64,000 nt of DNA. It comes from Tethya wilhelma (taxonomy: Eukaryota > Porifera > Demospongiae > Tethyida > Tethyidae). Of this stretch, positions 42,296 through 53,261 are shown one piece after another. The notes under the pieces were generated by a model. It was not told where the DNA came from, did not search any database, and was given only the letters and a program-made list of their open reading frames with translations. The stretch spans positions 2,057,780 through 2,121,779 of the forward strand of contig CAXIPT010000011.1 of NCBI GenBank assembly GCA_964030475.1, in the 5' to 3' direction. The translations under genes and the position numbers were made by a program. Position 1 is the stretch's first letter, and each line of letters begins with the position of its first letter.

Positions 42296-42565
42296 AACAA
42301 TCCACCACCACCACTGGCTAGTTTGACTATGACTCTGACTCCCAACCCTTCGATAGACGGTTCGAGTCCCTCCAGTGCCACAGGTATTTATTTCTTTCCC
42401 ATTTTCTCTGCCTAGGAGATGACTCACCTCTACCCCAAAAAATGAGGAGGTGAATTTCACCGCGGAGAGGATGTATATAAACCCGTTGGTCCCGGGGGAC
42501 CTGCGTTCATTAGCTTTAGGCTACTTGCAGGCCCTCGTTTACAGGAAAGGGGGATGTTGAGGGTT
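42296..42565 (+). mobile_element. SINE-like repeat with exact B-box, copy 3
   Basis: Same head as the copy at 35113 (CCACCACCACTGGCTAG), with GGTTCGAGTCC at 42359-42369 and a body ending GCAGGCCCTCGTTTACAGG. It follows the 3' flank of gene 3 directly, where the gene 1 flank has the large inserted block. Confidence 0.5.
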
Positions 42566-42789
42566 ATGTACCAAGGTGCTTCTATTTCGTACGTACAGTT
42601 ATACATTACATCCCTACTATATAATTCACAATTACAGTAGAAATTTGTGTTTTCATTCAATACTGTCAGATGTTTCTGATTCTAAGTGATGTAACTATAA
42701 CATGTGAATTGGAACAGAATTCTATTCAAAAATACAAAAAATATGCATGGTGTAATATTATAGGACTACCATTAACCGAATCCACATAA

Positions 42790-43150
42790 ACATTGGTTGC
42801 TACTGCACATAAACTCAATACTTGTAAATGTACCAAACTGCAAAACATGAAGTGGGAAAGAAGCCTACACAAAAACTTTCCATGTTGTCACACGCTTACA
42901 GAAACCCAGTCAGGCAATTATGTATGGTTTGATGGTGTAGCATTAACCGTAAGAATGTCACTGTCTGTGTGGACAAATTGAACAATTAGAAGCAACAATC
43001 TCACAATTTGAAAAAGAACTACTGTACCATAATAATTATGATTGCCTGATATTGCAGGCATTAACTCTAGTCATAATATGATCTTTCTGAACGAGACCAT
43101 AACTTTGGTGATTCGGATTTTCATTGCTATAGTTTGTCATAAGAAATAAT
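42790..43150 (+). pseudogene. Decayed 5' fragments of an array gene
   Basis: Matches the relic at 35585-35935: an NTCKCTK-encoding stretch with a frameshift, the GGACAAATTGAACAATTAG block and a signal-peptide-like segment with ATTTTCATTGCTATAG at about 43120. Sequence at 43190-43400 is also shared with 36200-36400. Confidence 0.6.
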
Positions 43151-43825
43151 AAATTGGTGACACTAATTAATCAGTTTCCATGCACCTATCAGGATCTAAA
43201 ATAGATTGCTTACCAACAATATCATCAATAGAACTTGTGATGTACTAAAAATGGTAAAAATGAAAAGGGAGTGTTGACATATGTTTATGGAAACCTCAGA
43301 AGATGTAATACCCTGGCTGATGAAAGAATAACAACTATATCGTTTGAGGGTGTAGACTTAACTTTAACAAAATCCACATATAGTTGCCACTGAGTGTGCA
43401 AAAATAAATGCGTCCATTAAAGATTGTCAATGCAACGAATCAGCAATAGTAACACACAGAGGGCCTGTGGATGAGGCTATTTTCTTTCGGTATTATCACT
43501 TCTTTATGATTCTATACAACAACGTAACTATTAGTATAACATGATGTGTGATTTGGAACAAAATCCTCAATAAGGTAATTCCCAGGATAACAAAAGGTAT
43601 ATATTACTGTGTATTGTTTGATGGTACAGCATTTCTATCAACATAATCCACATGAACCTTGGTTGCTAGGGAGTGTATTATAAACGGAACATTTGCAAAC
43701 AAAATTATTACAATTGTAGGAAAAGCTATTATCATATTATGAACACATGAATGACTGACAACAAATATATTCAGTCCATGATGCTTCTGTTTATGTACAG
43801 TAATGACTTATACATTACATCCTTA

Positions 43826-44430
43826 TCAACTCAATGCTTACAAATGTACAAAAACTACAGAAGACAAGTGGGAAAGAAGCCTATACCACAATTTTCAGTG
43901 TTGTCACAACCCATGCAATCAGGTAATACCCTGCTTAGTGATCAATTAGGTATGGTTGGATGGTGTAGCATTAACTTTGAAAACCCACATATTATAAGGT
44001 TGCCACTGACTGCACGGACAAATTGAACAATTAGAAGCAGCAATTTCACAATTTGAAGGAAAGCTACTGTACCATAATAATTATGAATACATCATATTGG
44101 AATTAACTCTACGTTATATATAACATAGTGTTTCTCAACGAGACCATAACTTTGGTGTTTCGAATTTTCTTTGCTATAGTCTGTCATAAAAATGTTCCAT
44201 AATACAATTGGTGACACTGAATCAGTTTCCATGCATGCAGCAATCAAAATCTCAAATAGATCGCTTACTATAGAGTAAACTCACATACGGCCAATAATAG
44301 TACTTGTTAATGTACCAAACTGGTAAAAATGCAGTGGGAGTGTTGTCACATGTCTATGGAAACCTCAGAAAGAATTATGTAATACCCTGGCTAATAAAAC
44401 AATAAAAATTAAGTAATTATGTATCGTTTC
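43826..44430 (+). pseudogene. Further decayed array-gene fragments upstream of gene 4
   Basis: A segment encoding a broken CTK/VGKK motif near 43845-43890, the ACGGACAAATTGAACAATTAG block near 44010 and a signal-peptide-like stretch with CATAGTGTTTCTCAACGAG near 44130. ACTCACATACGGCCAATAAT near 44280 corresponds to the ELTANNT part of the ectodomain. No long frame survives. Confidence 0.55.
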
Positions 44431-44579
44431 ATCACATAGCCTTAACCTCAACAGAATCCACATAGGTTGCCAATGAGAGAGTGTTTAAATTGAACAATCA
44501 CAGGAGACAGACATACAATTGAAGGAGACAAACAGTGCAATATTAATCATTAAGAGCTAACATTCTAAGTTATAACACA

Positions 44580-45166
44580 ATGTTTCTGAACAAGACCATA
44601 ACCTTGATGTTTGGGGTTTTCACTGCTATAATCTGTCAAAAGAATATTACAGTACTGAGTTTGTCTAAATATGGCAATGGATCAGTTTCCAGTGACTATC
44701 AGCTGCAGGAGTCTAGTAGTGAAATGGACTGCCCACCATGGAGTGAACTCACAGCCAACAATACTTGTCAATGTACTAAAATGGCTAAACATGAAGCAGG
44801 ATACAGGCACAAACTAAAACTGTGGTGCATTGACAACATAGCTTCACTACCATACTGCTATTGTCTGTCCATTAATAAACAGTTCAACAAAACGGTCGAA
44901 GGATTTTGCAAATTCAGGTGCACTGTACCATCAAGTGATCCTGGAAGAAAAACATTTACTGGCTTTGATCGATATCAAATCATAGCACCAACTCAAAATA
45001 TGAGTGACTTTAATGAGAATGAATGTAGCAGTCTGGGATTGAACAGAACTGGTCAGATGTGTGGCAGTTGTGTGGAGGGATTTGCTCCTCCTGTCTACTC
45101 TTACAGCTGGGCCTGTGTCAACTGTACTGACTACAAGTATAACTGGATAAAGTACATTGCTGTTGC
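44580..45166 (+). CDS. Cys-rich array family, gene 4, truncated at an assembly N
   Basis: The open frame has a signal peptide (MFLNKTITLMFGVFTAII), the full Cys-rich ectodomain (CPPWSELTANNTCQC, GFCKFRC, NRTGQMCGSCVEGF, WACVNC) and the first residues of TM1 (NWIKYIAV). It then hits N45167 and a (CA)n tract, and the rest of the membrane core is missing. A two-residue insertion (SDYQLQESSSE) distinguishes it. The coding part shows no lesion of its own, so an intact gene broken by the contig join is at least as likely as a pseudogene. The orphan C-terminal piece at 54166-54505 does not overlap it. Confidence 0.85.
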
Positions 45167-45167
45167 N
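45167..45167. other. Single-N contig join inside array gene 4
   Basis: The N separates the open frame of gene 4 from a (CA)n run. Sequence right of it (orphan exon, methionine synthase) is unrelated to the array. Confidence 0.8.

Positions 45168-45225
<58 letters not shown>
45168..45225. repeat. (CA)n microsatellite
   Basis: Pure CA run starting at the N and ending in CAG, which could act as the acceptor of the orphan exon that follows. Confidence 0.95.
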
Positions 45226-45226
<1 letters not shown>

Positions 45227-45228
<2 letters not shown>

Positions 45229-45338
45229 CCACTGATAAGGAAATCCCACTGAAACAGTGTGCTGCATATGGAGATGTAGAGACCAGACAGAGGACAAGAG
45301 ATGCACAGGATGAGGGGATTTATGAGAATCCACTGTGA
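45227..45338 (+). CDS. Orphan terminal exon ending in YENPL
   Basis: An open stretch follows a CACAG acceptor and reads KEIPLKQCAAYGDVETRQRT... to EGIYENPL and TGA at 45336-45338. The frame could equally run from the (CA)n tract. The hydrophilic tail with a YENP motif resembles the cytoplasmic end of a receptor-type protein (pYxN is a Grb2-type SH2 ligand), but nothing upstream is available to test this. It is not part of the array family. Treat as the last exon of an unseen gene lost left of the contig join. Confidence 0.4.
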
Positions 45339-45681
45339 ATTCATAGTATTAAATTTTGTATTTACAGACCTATTATTGTAATTGCCAACAGTATCATTAT
45401 TTCTTACACATAATTAATTTGTACTTTAATATTAAGTCATATAGTAAGCTAGAACATGGTTAGAACACATGTAATCAAAATTATATTCATGGTCTGTCTT
45501 TCACAAAATTAATGTCAAGGCAGCGCAGGATGCTAGTTCAATGTTTATGAGTATGACGATCATTACCAATGCACGTGTTTGTCATGCACATAATTTGTAT
45601 ACTGAATTTCCAGAGGACAAACTGAAGTTTTCTCTTTTTGAAGGCTCCCATTGAGCTTTATAGAGTGTTGAGGGTGGATCG

Positions 45682-47130
45682 ATGGCTTCCAACTGCAAGT
45701 TTAGGCCAACCTTCCCTAATATTCCTGGTAGGATATCAGTTTGTGTTTTGTGCCAAAGTCATAATTTCAAAATAAATTGTTTATATCTATCAAATACAGA
45801 TGGAGTTGGGAGGGAGATAGCTGCTGAGTTGGAGAAGAGGATCATGATCCTTGATGGAGCCATGGGCACCATGATACAGAGTTACAAGCTCCAAGAAGAA
45901 GACTTCAGAGGTTAGTTGTTCATTCAACTGATAATCAAGCCCAACACTAGTTTAGTATTCCAATCAATCCCCTCTTTTTAATAAAGCTTCCTCCCTTGGA
46001 AGTTACATCTCTTGTTACTGCATGTGAAGAACATGTGCTTGTCATTTGTATATTGTTCCATATACAGGGGAAGAGTTCAAAGACCACCCAAAATCTCTGA
46101 AGGGGAACAATGATCTCCTCAACCTTACCCAACCTCAGGTCATCTATCAGATACACAAGGTAGGGCTCCTTCTTGTTCATTGTGTGTAGTTCTTCATCAG
46201 CTACTATCATCTCTCTCCTCCTGTGAAGGACTATTTGGAGGCTGGTGCTGACTTTGCTGAGACCAATACTTTCAATGGCACTGCAGTGTCCCAATCTGAC
46301 TACAACACACAGCATCTGGTGATACTCTGACCTATGTAGCCTTTTAAACTTGATATTGTACCATTGATTTGGTTTGTTCCTTCTTTACAGGTGTATCGTA
46401 TCAACAAGGCTGCTGCTGAGATTGCAAACAGAGCCTGTCAAGATGTAGAGAAAGAAACAGGTAATGATCAGTGCTCGGTCTAACTGTGTGGAAGCACTTT
46501 ACTTTCTTAGGAGAATCACCAAGTGCTCTGTTTGTGTATGTTTTGCAGGTGTTTGTCGATTTTCCATTGGAGCAATGGGTCCCACTAATCGTACCCTCTC
46601 CCTCTCTCCTTCTGTGGAGAGACCAGACTACAGGAATATCAGTAAGACCTGAGCAACTCCTTTCAGTTCTTGAATTTTATCTCCTGATTGTTGTATGATT
46701 CCAGCCTTTGATGAGTTGGTGACAGCCTACGCTGATCAGGCCAGAGGACTGTTGGATGGTGGGATAGACATTCTAATGGTGGAGACCATCTTTGACACTG
46801 CCAATGCCAAGGTGTGTGTCTGTTTGAATGATATGCTCCAGAACAAAGAATAGTCTTATTAATTAACCCCTTTGTATTCCTCCCTCCCTCAGGCTGCTCT
46901 CTATGGAATCGATGAGCTCTTTGCGTCTGGTGCTAGAAGAGTGCCAGTCTTTGTGAGTCAATCTTTGCCCTGGCTACAGTGATGGTGTTCATTTCTCCCT
47001 CACTCTCTATCCCTCTCTTCCAGATCTCTGGTACCATAGTTGATAAGAGTGGTCGTACTCTGTCAGGACAGACAACCGAAGCTTTTGTCGTCAGTGTCAC
47101 ACACATGCGTCCCATGTGGTGAGCCTAATC

Positions 47131-47173
<43 letters not shown>

Positions 47174-50100
47174 TTTGTGGTAGTGAGCATAACAGTTATA
47201 CACTTTGTGACATTATCTCTACTAGCATTGGACTGAACTGTGCACTGGGTGCAACTGAGATGAGACCGTTCATTGAGTCAGTGAGCCGGTCATCCGAGGC
47301 CTTCACCCTCTGCTACCCTAATGCAGGTACTCACCATCATAGAGATAGTAACAAGTGGGAGGGGTTGAGGGGTTCCACACATTGAGCATCACAATGTGTT
47401 GTTATTGAAGTTTTTCCTTCTCTCTAGGGTTACCCAATGCTCTTGGTGGCTATGATGAGACTCCTGAAATCATGGCTGGACATCTCAAGGTAGGACTTGC
47501 AATCCTTCCCTGAGAATTGTGTGACACTCTTTGACTTTTATGAATTCCTTCTCTGCAGTCTTTTGCTCTTGATGGTCTAGTGAACATGGTTGGAGGGTGC
47601 TGTGGGAGTACCCCTGATCATATTAGGTAGGTATTGGTTTGTGACTGTGTTGGAGTTTACTTTGAGAAGAGAGTGGTTGTCGTGTCACATCTCTCTAACA
47701 TGACAGAGCCATTGCTGACGCTGTGAAAGATATTCCTCCCAGGAATCAACCTTCAAACCTCTTTGCTGACTCTCTTCTCCTCTCAGGTACAACAGAGTGA
47801 AACAATCTCTCACTCTTAGGTTCCTCGTGGTGATTCTTGTTTGCCTCCTCTAGGTCTGGAACCCATGAAGGTCAACAACCACACCAATTTTGTGAACATT
47901 GGAGAGCGTTGCAACATTGCTGGCTCTCGTAAATTCAAACGACTCATCATGTCAGGAAAATATGAGGTAAATGAACTGTCATATGTCCTTTGGTATGTAT
48001 CACAGCTGTTTCTAGGGTGCTCTCTTCTTTCTGTTATGTCCTCTTCCCTTCCCTACAGGAAGCTCTCTCGGTTGCTAAGCTCCAGGTGGAGATGGGAGCT
48101 CAGGTGTTGGACATCAACATGGATGAGGGCCTGCTGGATGGAAAGGCCGCCATGACCCAGTTTGTCAACTTGGTAGCTTCTGAGCCAGATGTAGCTAAGG
48201 TACAGTTCTAAACTCTGGCTGTTTCATTTGTTGTTTGCCTGTACCACTAGCTTCCTTTGGTGTAAGTAATTGTACAATGTAACCAAGTTGTAGGTACCAG
48301 TCATTCCATTGTGGTTTTCTTTTATCTTCCTCCCTGTAGGTTCCACTGTGTGTTGACTCTTCTAACTTTGATGTGATAGTGGCTGGTCTGAAGTGCACTC
48401 AGGGGAAGTGTATTGTCAACTCCATCAGTCTGAAGGAAGGGGAGGAAGACTTCCTGGAGAAGGCCAGGGTGGTCAAGAGATTTGGAGCAGCTGTTGTCAT
48501 CATGGCCTTTGATGAGATTGGACAGGTGAGATGATTCTTGATTCCTTTACTACAACCATTTCTTTTGTATTTTATTTTTTTTGTTATCTAAGAGTCTATG
48601 GAGCTAGCTATAGGCCCTCCTTCTCTTTGTATTGTTAAGAGTCCTGTGGTGATGGACTACATATTACAATACCTGTACGAAGTCTGTAGAACTTTTTTCA
48701 AGTTGAAGTGGTTGCTATCTGGCCTTCCTACTTCTATTTCCTCCCAGGCTACTAGTTCAGACCACAAGATAGCTGTATGTAAGAGGTCCTACGATCTACT
48801 GGTGGAGAAGGCTGGCTTCAATCCCAATGACATTGTGTTTGACCCCAACATCCTCACCATTGCCACTGGCATAGAGGAGCACAACACCTATGGCATCACG
48901 TACATAGAGGCAACTAAAGCTATCAAGGTAGGTAGAGCACTTGGTTGGTGTTCTCTTGTTGAGAGAAGAAGGGCAAACTTGTTCTGCATGCATATAGCTA
49001 TTGTATTTGAAGCTGCTATATAGCTATAGAGTTATAGAGTACATTATCTTTTTGAGAGAAAATTTTCGTTATTACTCTTGTCTAGAGTGGTCTGCCTGGT
49101 GCCCGTGTCAGTGGAGGGCTCTCCAATTTCTCCTTCTCCTTCCGTGGTCTGGATGTGGTGAGGGAGGCCATGCACAGTGTGTTCCTCTACCATGCCATAC
49201 AGGTGAGGGGGAATGTTCATGATGAGTAAAACTATTAGAGAACAAACCATAAAACATCTGCTTTTGTGTTATGTATCGCTACTTCTGGGTAACCTTTGTA
49301 TGTGCTCTGCTTGGTTCATGTTGTGTGTGTTCTGTTCCCTGTACCATCAGGCCGGTATGGATATGGGAATTGTGAATGCTGGGAATCTGCCTGTCTATGA
49401 CGACATACCCAAGTCACTACTGGAGCTCTGTGAGAACCTACTGTGGAACAAGGACCCTGAGGGCACTGAGAAACTGCTGGAATACGCACAGGTATCATGC
49501 ATAAAGATGATAAGTTTTGTCTACTGTGAATGTACACATATAGTACTTTGTATAGTTTAAGCACTGTTCCCAAGCTGCTTATTGTGGTGGTGGTATTAAG
49601 CTATTGTTACAGTGCTGTTTGTGTGTATTCAGGCCATGGGTAAAGGTGCCAAGAAATCTGTTGTGGATGAAGAGTGGAGAAAACTGATTGTTGAGGAGAG
49701 ACTGCAACACTCTCTTGTAAAGGTCAGCTCACAATTGAGACAGCTGCCTTTGCCAGTCCAGTCCAGTTTCAGTGTTTTCCCCAGGACAAAAGTAAAGATT
49801 TGAGGGGGGGGTGCTTAAACTCGTATAGCGGGAAATTTTCATTGGTGCAAAATTTCATATAAATCGTTAAAATACGCCAGAAAAGTTTTTCATAGTTTTA
49901 AATTTTGTATACGTGGCACGCATTCATATTGTGCATAATGCAAAAGTTAAATTTCTGTTTAATTTTCGTGTATTCGAGTGCCATACGAAAAATATGAAAA
50001 TTTCCACCATACGAAAATTTCTCGCTATACGGTATTTGTATGGGAAGGAGGTAGTTGAAAGGAGGGGGAGCGCCCCCCACCCTCTTTGGTGGAAACACTG

Positions 50101-50760
50101 AGTTCAAGTGTTCCCACTCATTGTCAATGTCTGTTGTGTTGCAGGGAATTGATACCTATGTTGTTCAAGATACAGAAGAGGCTAGAGCTAATAGAGAAAA
50201 GTATCCCAAAACACTGAATGTCATTGAAGGGCCACTCATGAAGGTATGAAATGAGAGAGAGAGATTTCTGCTTTATCTTTAGGATTAACAAGTACCAATT
50301 TCTCCCCACAGGGAATGAGCATTGTTGGGGATCTCTTTGGAGCTGGAAAGATGTTCTTGCCTCAAGTAAGGAGTGCGGACCGTGGAATACTGCCTCACTT
50401 TATTACTGTGGATTGAAGCAATGTTACTAAGAGATTTTGTGTATTTGTTTCCAGGTGATCAAGTCAGCCCGTGTGATGAAGAAGGCTGTAGCTTATCTGA
50501 TCCCTTTCATGGAGAAAGAGAGAGAAGCTAAGGAGAAGGAGCTGGCACTGCAAGGTGTGGAGATATCAGAAGAAGTGAGTTTCATTCATAGGAATAATTC
50601 CAGCTCACACTCAAATTACCAGTTGTGTTTAGTTTGTGATGTACTATGTATTTATACAGACCCGCTACCTGGGCAAGATTGTCCTGGCAGCTGTGAAGGG
50701 GGATGTCCATGATATCGAGAAGAACATTGTTGGCATGGTCCTGGGATGCAACAACTACAA
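45682..50760 (+). CDS. MTR: Methionine synthase (cobalamin-dependent), 5' 25 exons only
   Basis: Exons: 45682-45727, 45800-45910, 46068-46159, 46229-46318, 46391-46460, 46549-46641, 46705-46811, 46893-46952, 47024-47118, 47226-47326, 47428-47489, 47559-47626, 47707-47786, 47854-47966, 48059-48199, 48340-48525, 48748-48927, 49086-49202, 49351-49491, 49633-49722, 50145-50243, 50312-50365, 50455-50574 and 50660-50760, plus possible 5' UTR exons; phases agree throughout. The homocysteine domain has [10 protein letters not shown] and the zinc-ligand cysteines ([20 protein letters not shown]). The folate domain has [22 protein letters not shown] and [11 protein letters not shown]. The cobalamin cap and the first residues of the B12 domain follow. 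There the DxHxxG motif reads DVHDIE, Glu replacing the lower-ligand-loop Gly. The gene stops at donor 50761 with no B12 remainder or AdoMet domain. Confidence 0.9.
47132..47170. repeat. (GT)n microsatellite in a methionine synthase intron
   Basis: Simple GT run in the intron after exon 47024-47118. Confidence 0.95.
49822..50032. mobile_element. CCGTATAGC-family MITE in a methionine synthase intron
   Basis: Left end CGTATAGCGGGAAATTTTC, right end GAAAATTTCTCGCTATACGG, with TA on the right. It sits in the intron 49723-50144. Confidence 0.75.
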
Positions 50761-50968
50761 GTAGGTTAAATGTCTTGGATTAGGCCCTTCTTGTTCAGTA
50801 AATTAACTGGCCCCTTGTTGGGGCAAAAGTAACAATGACCCAGAGATGAAAATACAATCAAAGGATCAAAACTCAAAACAGAGTAAATCAAAGGATTAAG
50901 GCAAGCTTTGACTACAGCATTGGCTGCAAGCATGGTAGGGACCACCCCCACGGAGGCTATATGAGGAA

Positions 50969-51079
50969 TGATGGTGAATGCTGGGAATCTGCCAGTCTAT
51001 GATGACATACCCAAGTCACTACTGAAGCTCTGTGAGAACAGTCATATAGGAGCACCAAGAAACTGAAGAGAATATTCAC
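50969..51079 (+). pseudogene. Degenerate copy of methionine synthase exon 49351-49491
   Basis: GTGAATGCTGGGAATCTGCC and CATACCCAAGTCACTACTG match the exon 49351-49491 closely, but the 3' part has a deletion and substitutions and reads to a stop (AAGAAACTGAAG region). It lies 200 bp after the truncated gene. It shows that methionine synthase sequence was duplicated locally. Confidence 0.75.
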
Positions 51080-51730
51080 AGGTGCTGTAAACGTGTCTTT
51101 GAAAGTATATATAGTTTAGGTAGCTTCCTACTGTCATTACCGATCATGTTTTGGTTGGATAATGTTGTGGATTATGATAGTGTTTGGGATTAATGTATGT
51201 TTGTCTACATATCAGTAAGAATACATTTATAGTTGTTGTATGTGTGTAGTAAGGTCATGCTGGGTATTACGATAGAACCTCCGATAGTAGATTCTCCGAG
51301 ATAGGGACATTGTATTATAAACCTCTCAACAAAGGATGATTCATAGTTCCCAAAAATTCCAATTCCCTATTGTAGTGTTACAAACAGAACCTCTAAGAAG
51401 AGGACAACCTCTCTACAAAGGACGAACAAGGTGAATTTATATTGTCCCCAAAGTCTCCTTTGTTCAGAGGTTTTACTATACTTGTGTTTGGCACAAATTT
51501 TAAGGAATTGAACTTCATGTATACACTTACTTTGGAGATAGGACAATCTTAGGCCAAGACTACTAATTTTAATTTTGACCCTTGACTTTGTTCTGAATAC
51601 TGAAAACAAGGCAGCACAAAAAAGAAAAAGGCATGCATACTGAGTGATATGATATGCACTAGTATATGTGTACCATAGTAATTATTGATTAATATGTTGT
51701 ATTCCTTCCCCGTAAAGATATCTTTGACTG

Positions 51731-51779
<49 letters not shown>

Positions 51780-52224
51780 TTTTAAGTAAACTTTGGTCTG
51801 CACATGTTTGGGAAGGTTCTGGCTTAATTCATGATGCCCAGTAGCTACTTTGGGTAATTGCCAATTAAGGTCAATTAATTATCTGCACAGAATAGAGTAC
51901 TTGTATGTAAGAATACAGGTGTACCTATCTCCTAGGAGATATGCAATAATATCTGATATTGTGTTCTTGTGAGGCTGCTTGCCTTGATCAGTTGTAATTG
52001 TGTAAACTGCATTGGTGCACTATTACTCTCAACAGGTGGTCACTAGCCACAATCTCTATTTTGTTGTGATTCACATCAAAGACAGGCCTGGCAGTGGTAC
52101 TGAGTGAAACTGAAGCACAACTGCTTTTCTGCACAAAAGTTTAGTATCCAGCCAAGTTTGAGGGTGGCTTGGATCATAGTGCAATATAGCCTGGTAGCTA
52201 CACAGTGGCAGACTTAAAAGAAAG
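51080..52224. other. Intergenic sequence with a (TC)n tract
   Basis: A (TC)n run lies at 51729-51778. At 51270-51480 are repeated motifs such as GAACCTCTAAGAAGAGGACAAC, suggestive of an old repeat. I found no continuation of the methionine synthase B12 domain on the plus strand here. Confidence 0.5.
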
Positions 52225-53204
52225 ATGAAGCTGATTTTGGGTCTTATTCTTTACCTCAGTAGCATTAGGTAAGAGTGTGAATTTGTATTCTCTTAGCTAG
52301 TGCATCGGTAGAGTGGAGGAGGGAGGTGGCTATAGTACTCACTGTATTGAGCACTGATAGCTATGCTAGTCTATATCTGGATTCTTAATACCATGACCAT
52401 TATGATTGTCATGATCATCAGAAATTGTCATTGATAATTAAGACTTTTTCCTAGCATATACAGACACTAAATTATGATAGTCTGCCTCTGTTGACTATAC
52501 AGATTTGCTCTGAGTCAAGGAATTTATGGTCCTGATGACTGCCTCACGAATCGTCTTGATGTGATTCCATGTGAATTCAGAGATCAAAGGTTAATAAGAC
52601 CGACATTTGGGTAAGTTGCATTGCATGTACCAGCTTATTCCCTGCAGCCTCTAAATATCTTATAATGTTGCTAGCTAGCAACAAGTTGCCTGCCACGTGT
52701 CAATTACATAATTATTATGTAGCATACATAATGTCGTGCACTCATTAATATACATATGCAAAAGGCTTAGGTCTGAATGTGGCCATAGACTACCGTATAG
52801 CCGGAAATATTGACGGTCAAAAAATTTGACGGTTTGCTCCGCAGAACGTAAAATAAAAATATTGACGAATTTAAATTTGACGATTTGCGCGTGCGCACAA
52901 TACATTCATATACAGCGCCCAAAATATTGGCGGATTTAAATTTGACGATTTGGACTTTGACCGTCAAACCGTCAAATTAAAATCCCCGTCAATATTTCCG
53001 GCTATACGGTATGTGTATGTCCATATTTCTCTGTCTCATTACAGGAAACAGGGTGTGTATACTACTGTCCTGCAACAGGGATCTGCTGGTAGTCCAATTT
53101 GTCACATACAACCTACAGATCAGATGGTGGTTCCTATTTTTAAGGAAAATTACACCAACTTTATCAAATCACCAGGCTATCGTACAGAACCACCAGTTGA
53201 GTGA
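52225..53204 (+). CDS. Small secreted protein, three exons (103 aa), unknown function
   Basis: Exons 52225-52268, 52503-52610 and 53045-53204 join in frame with GT/AG borders. The product begins with a strong signal peptide (MKLILGLILYLSS) and has three cysteines in the mature part (DDCLTNR, VIPCEFR, SPICHIQ). It continues QMVVPIFKENYTNFIKSPGY and stops at TGA 53202-53204. A consensus donor (GTGAGT at 53201) overlaps the stop, so a longer gene that continued right before the fold-back repeat at 53262 arrived is possible. Intron 2 carries a CCGTATAGC-family MITE (52793-53009). I do not recognise the family. Confidence 0.6.
52793..53009. mobile_element. CCGTATAGC-family MITE (TTGACGG variant)
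   Basis: 217 bp with perfect 24-bp ends beginning CCGTATAGCCGGAAATATTG, flanked by TA. Both arms carry the ATATTGACGG variant in place of ATTTTCG. Confidence 0.88.
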
Positions 53205-53261
53205 GTGATATATTGTGTAAGATTGTAAGTTTGTATTATTTGTTGCATGGACTGTAATAAT

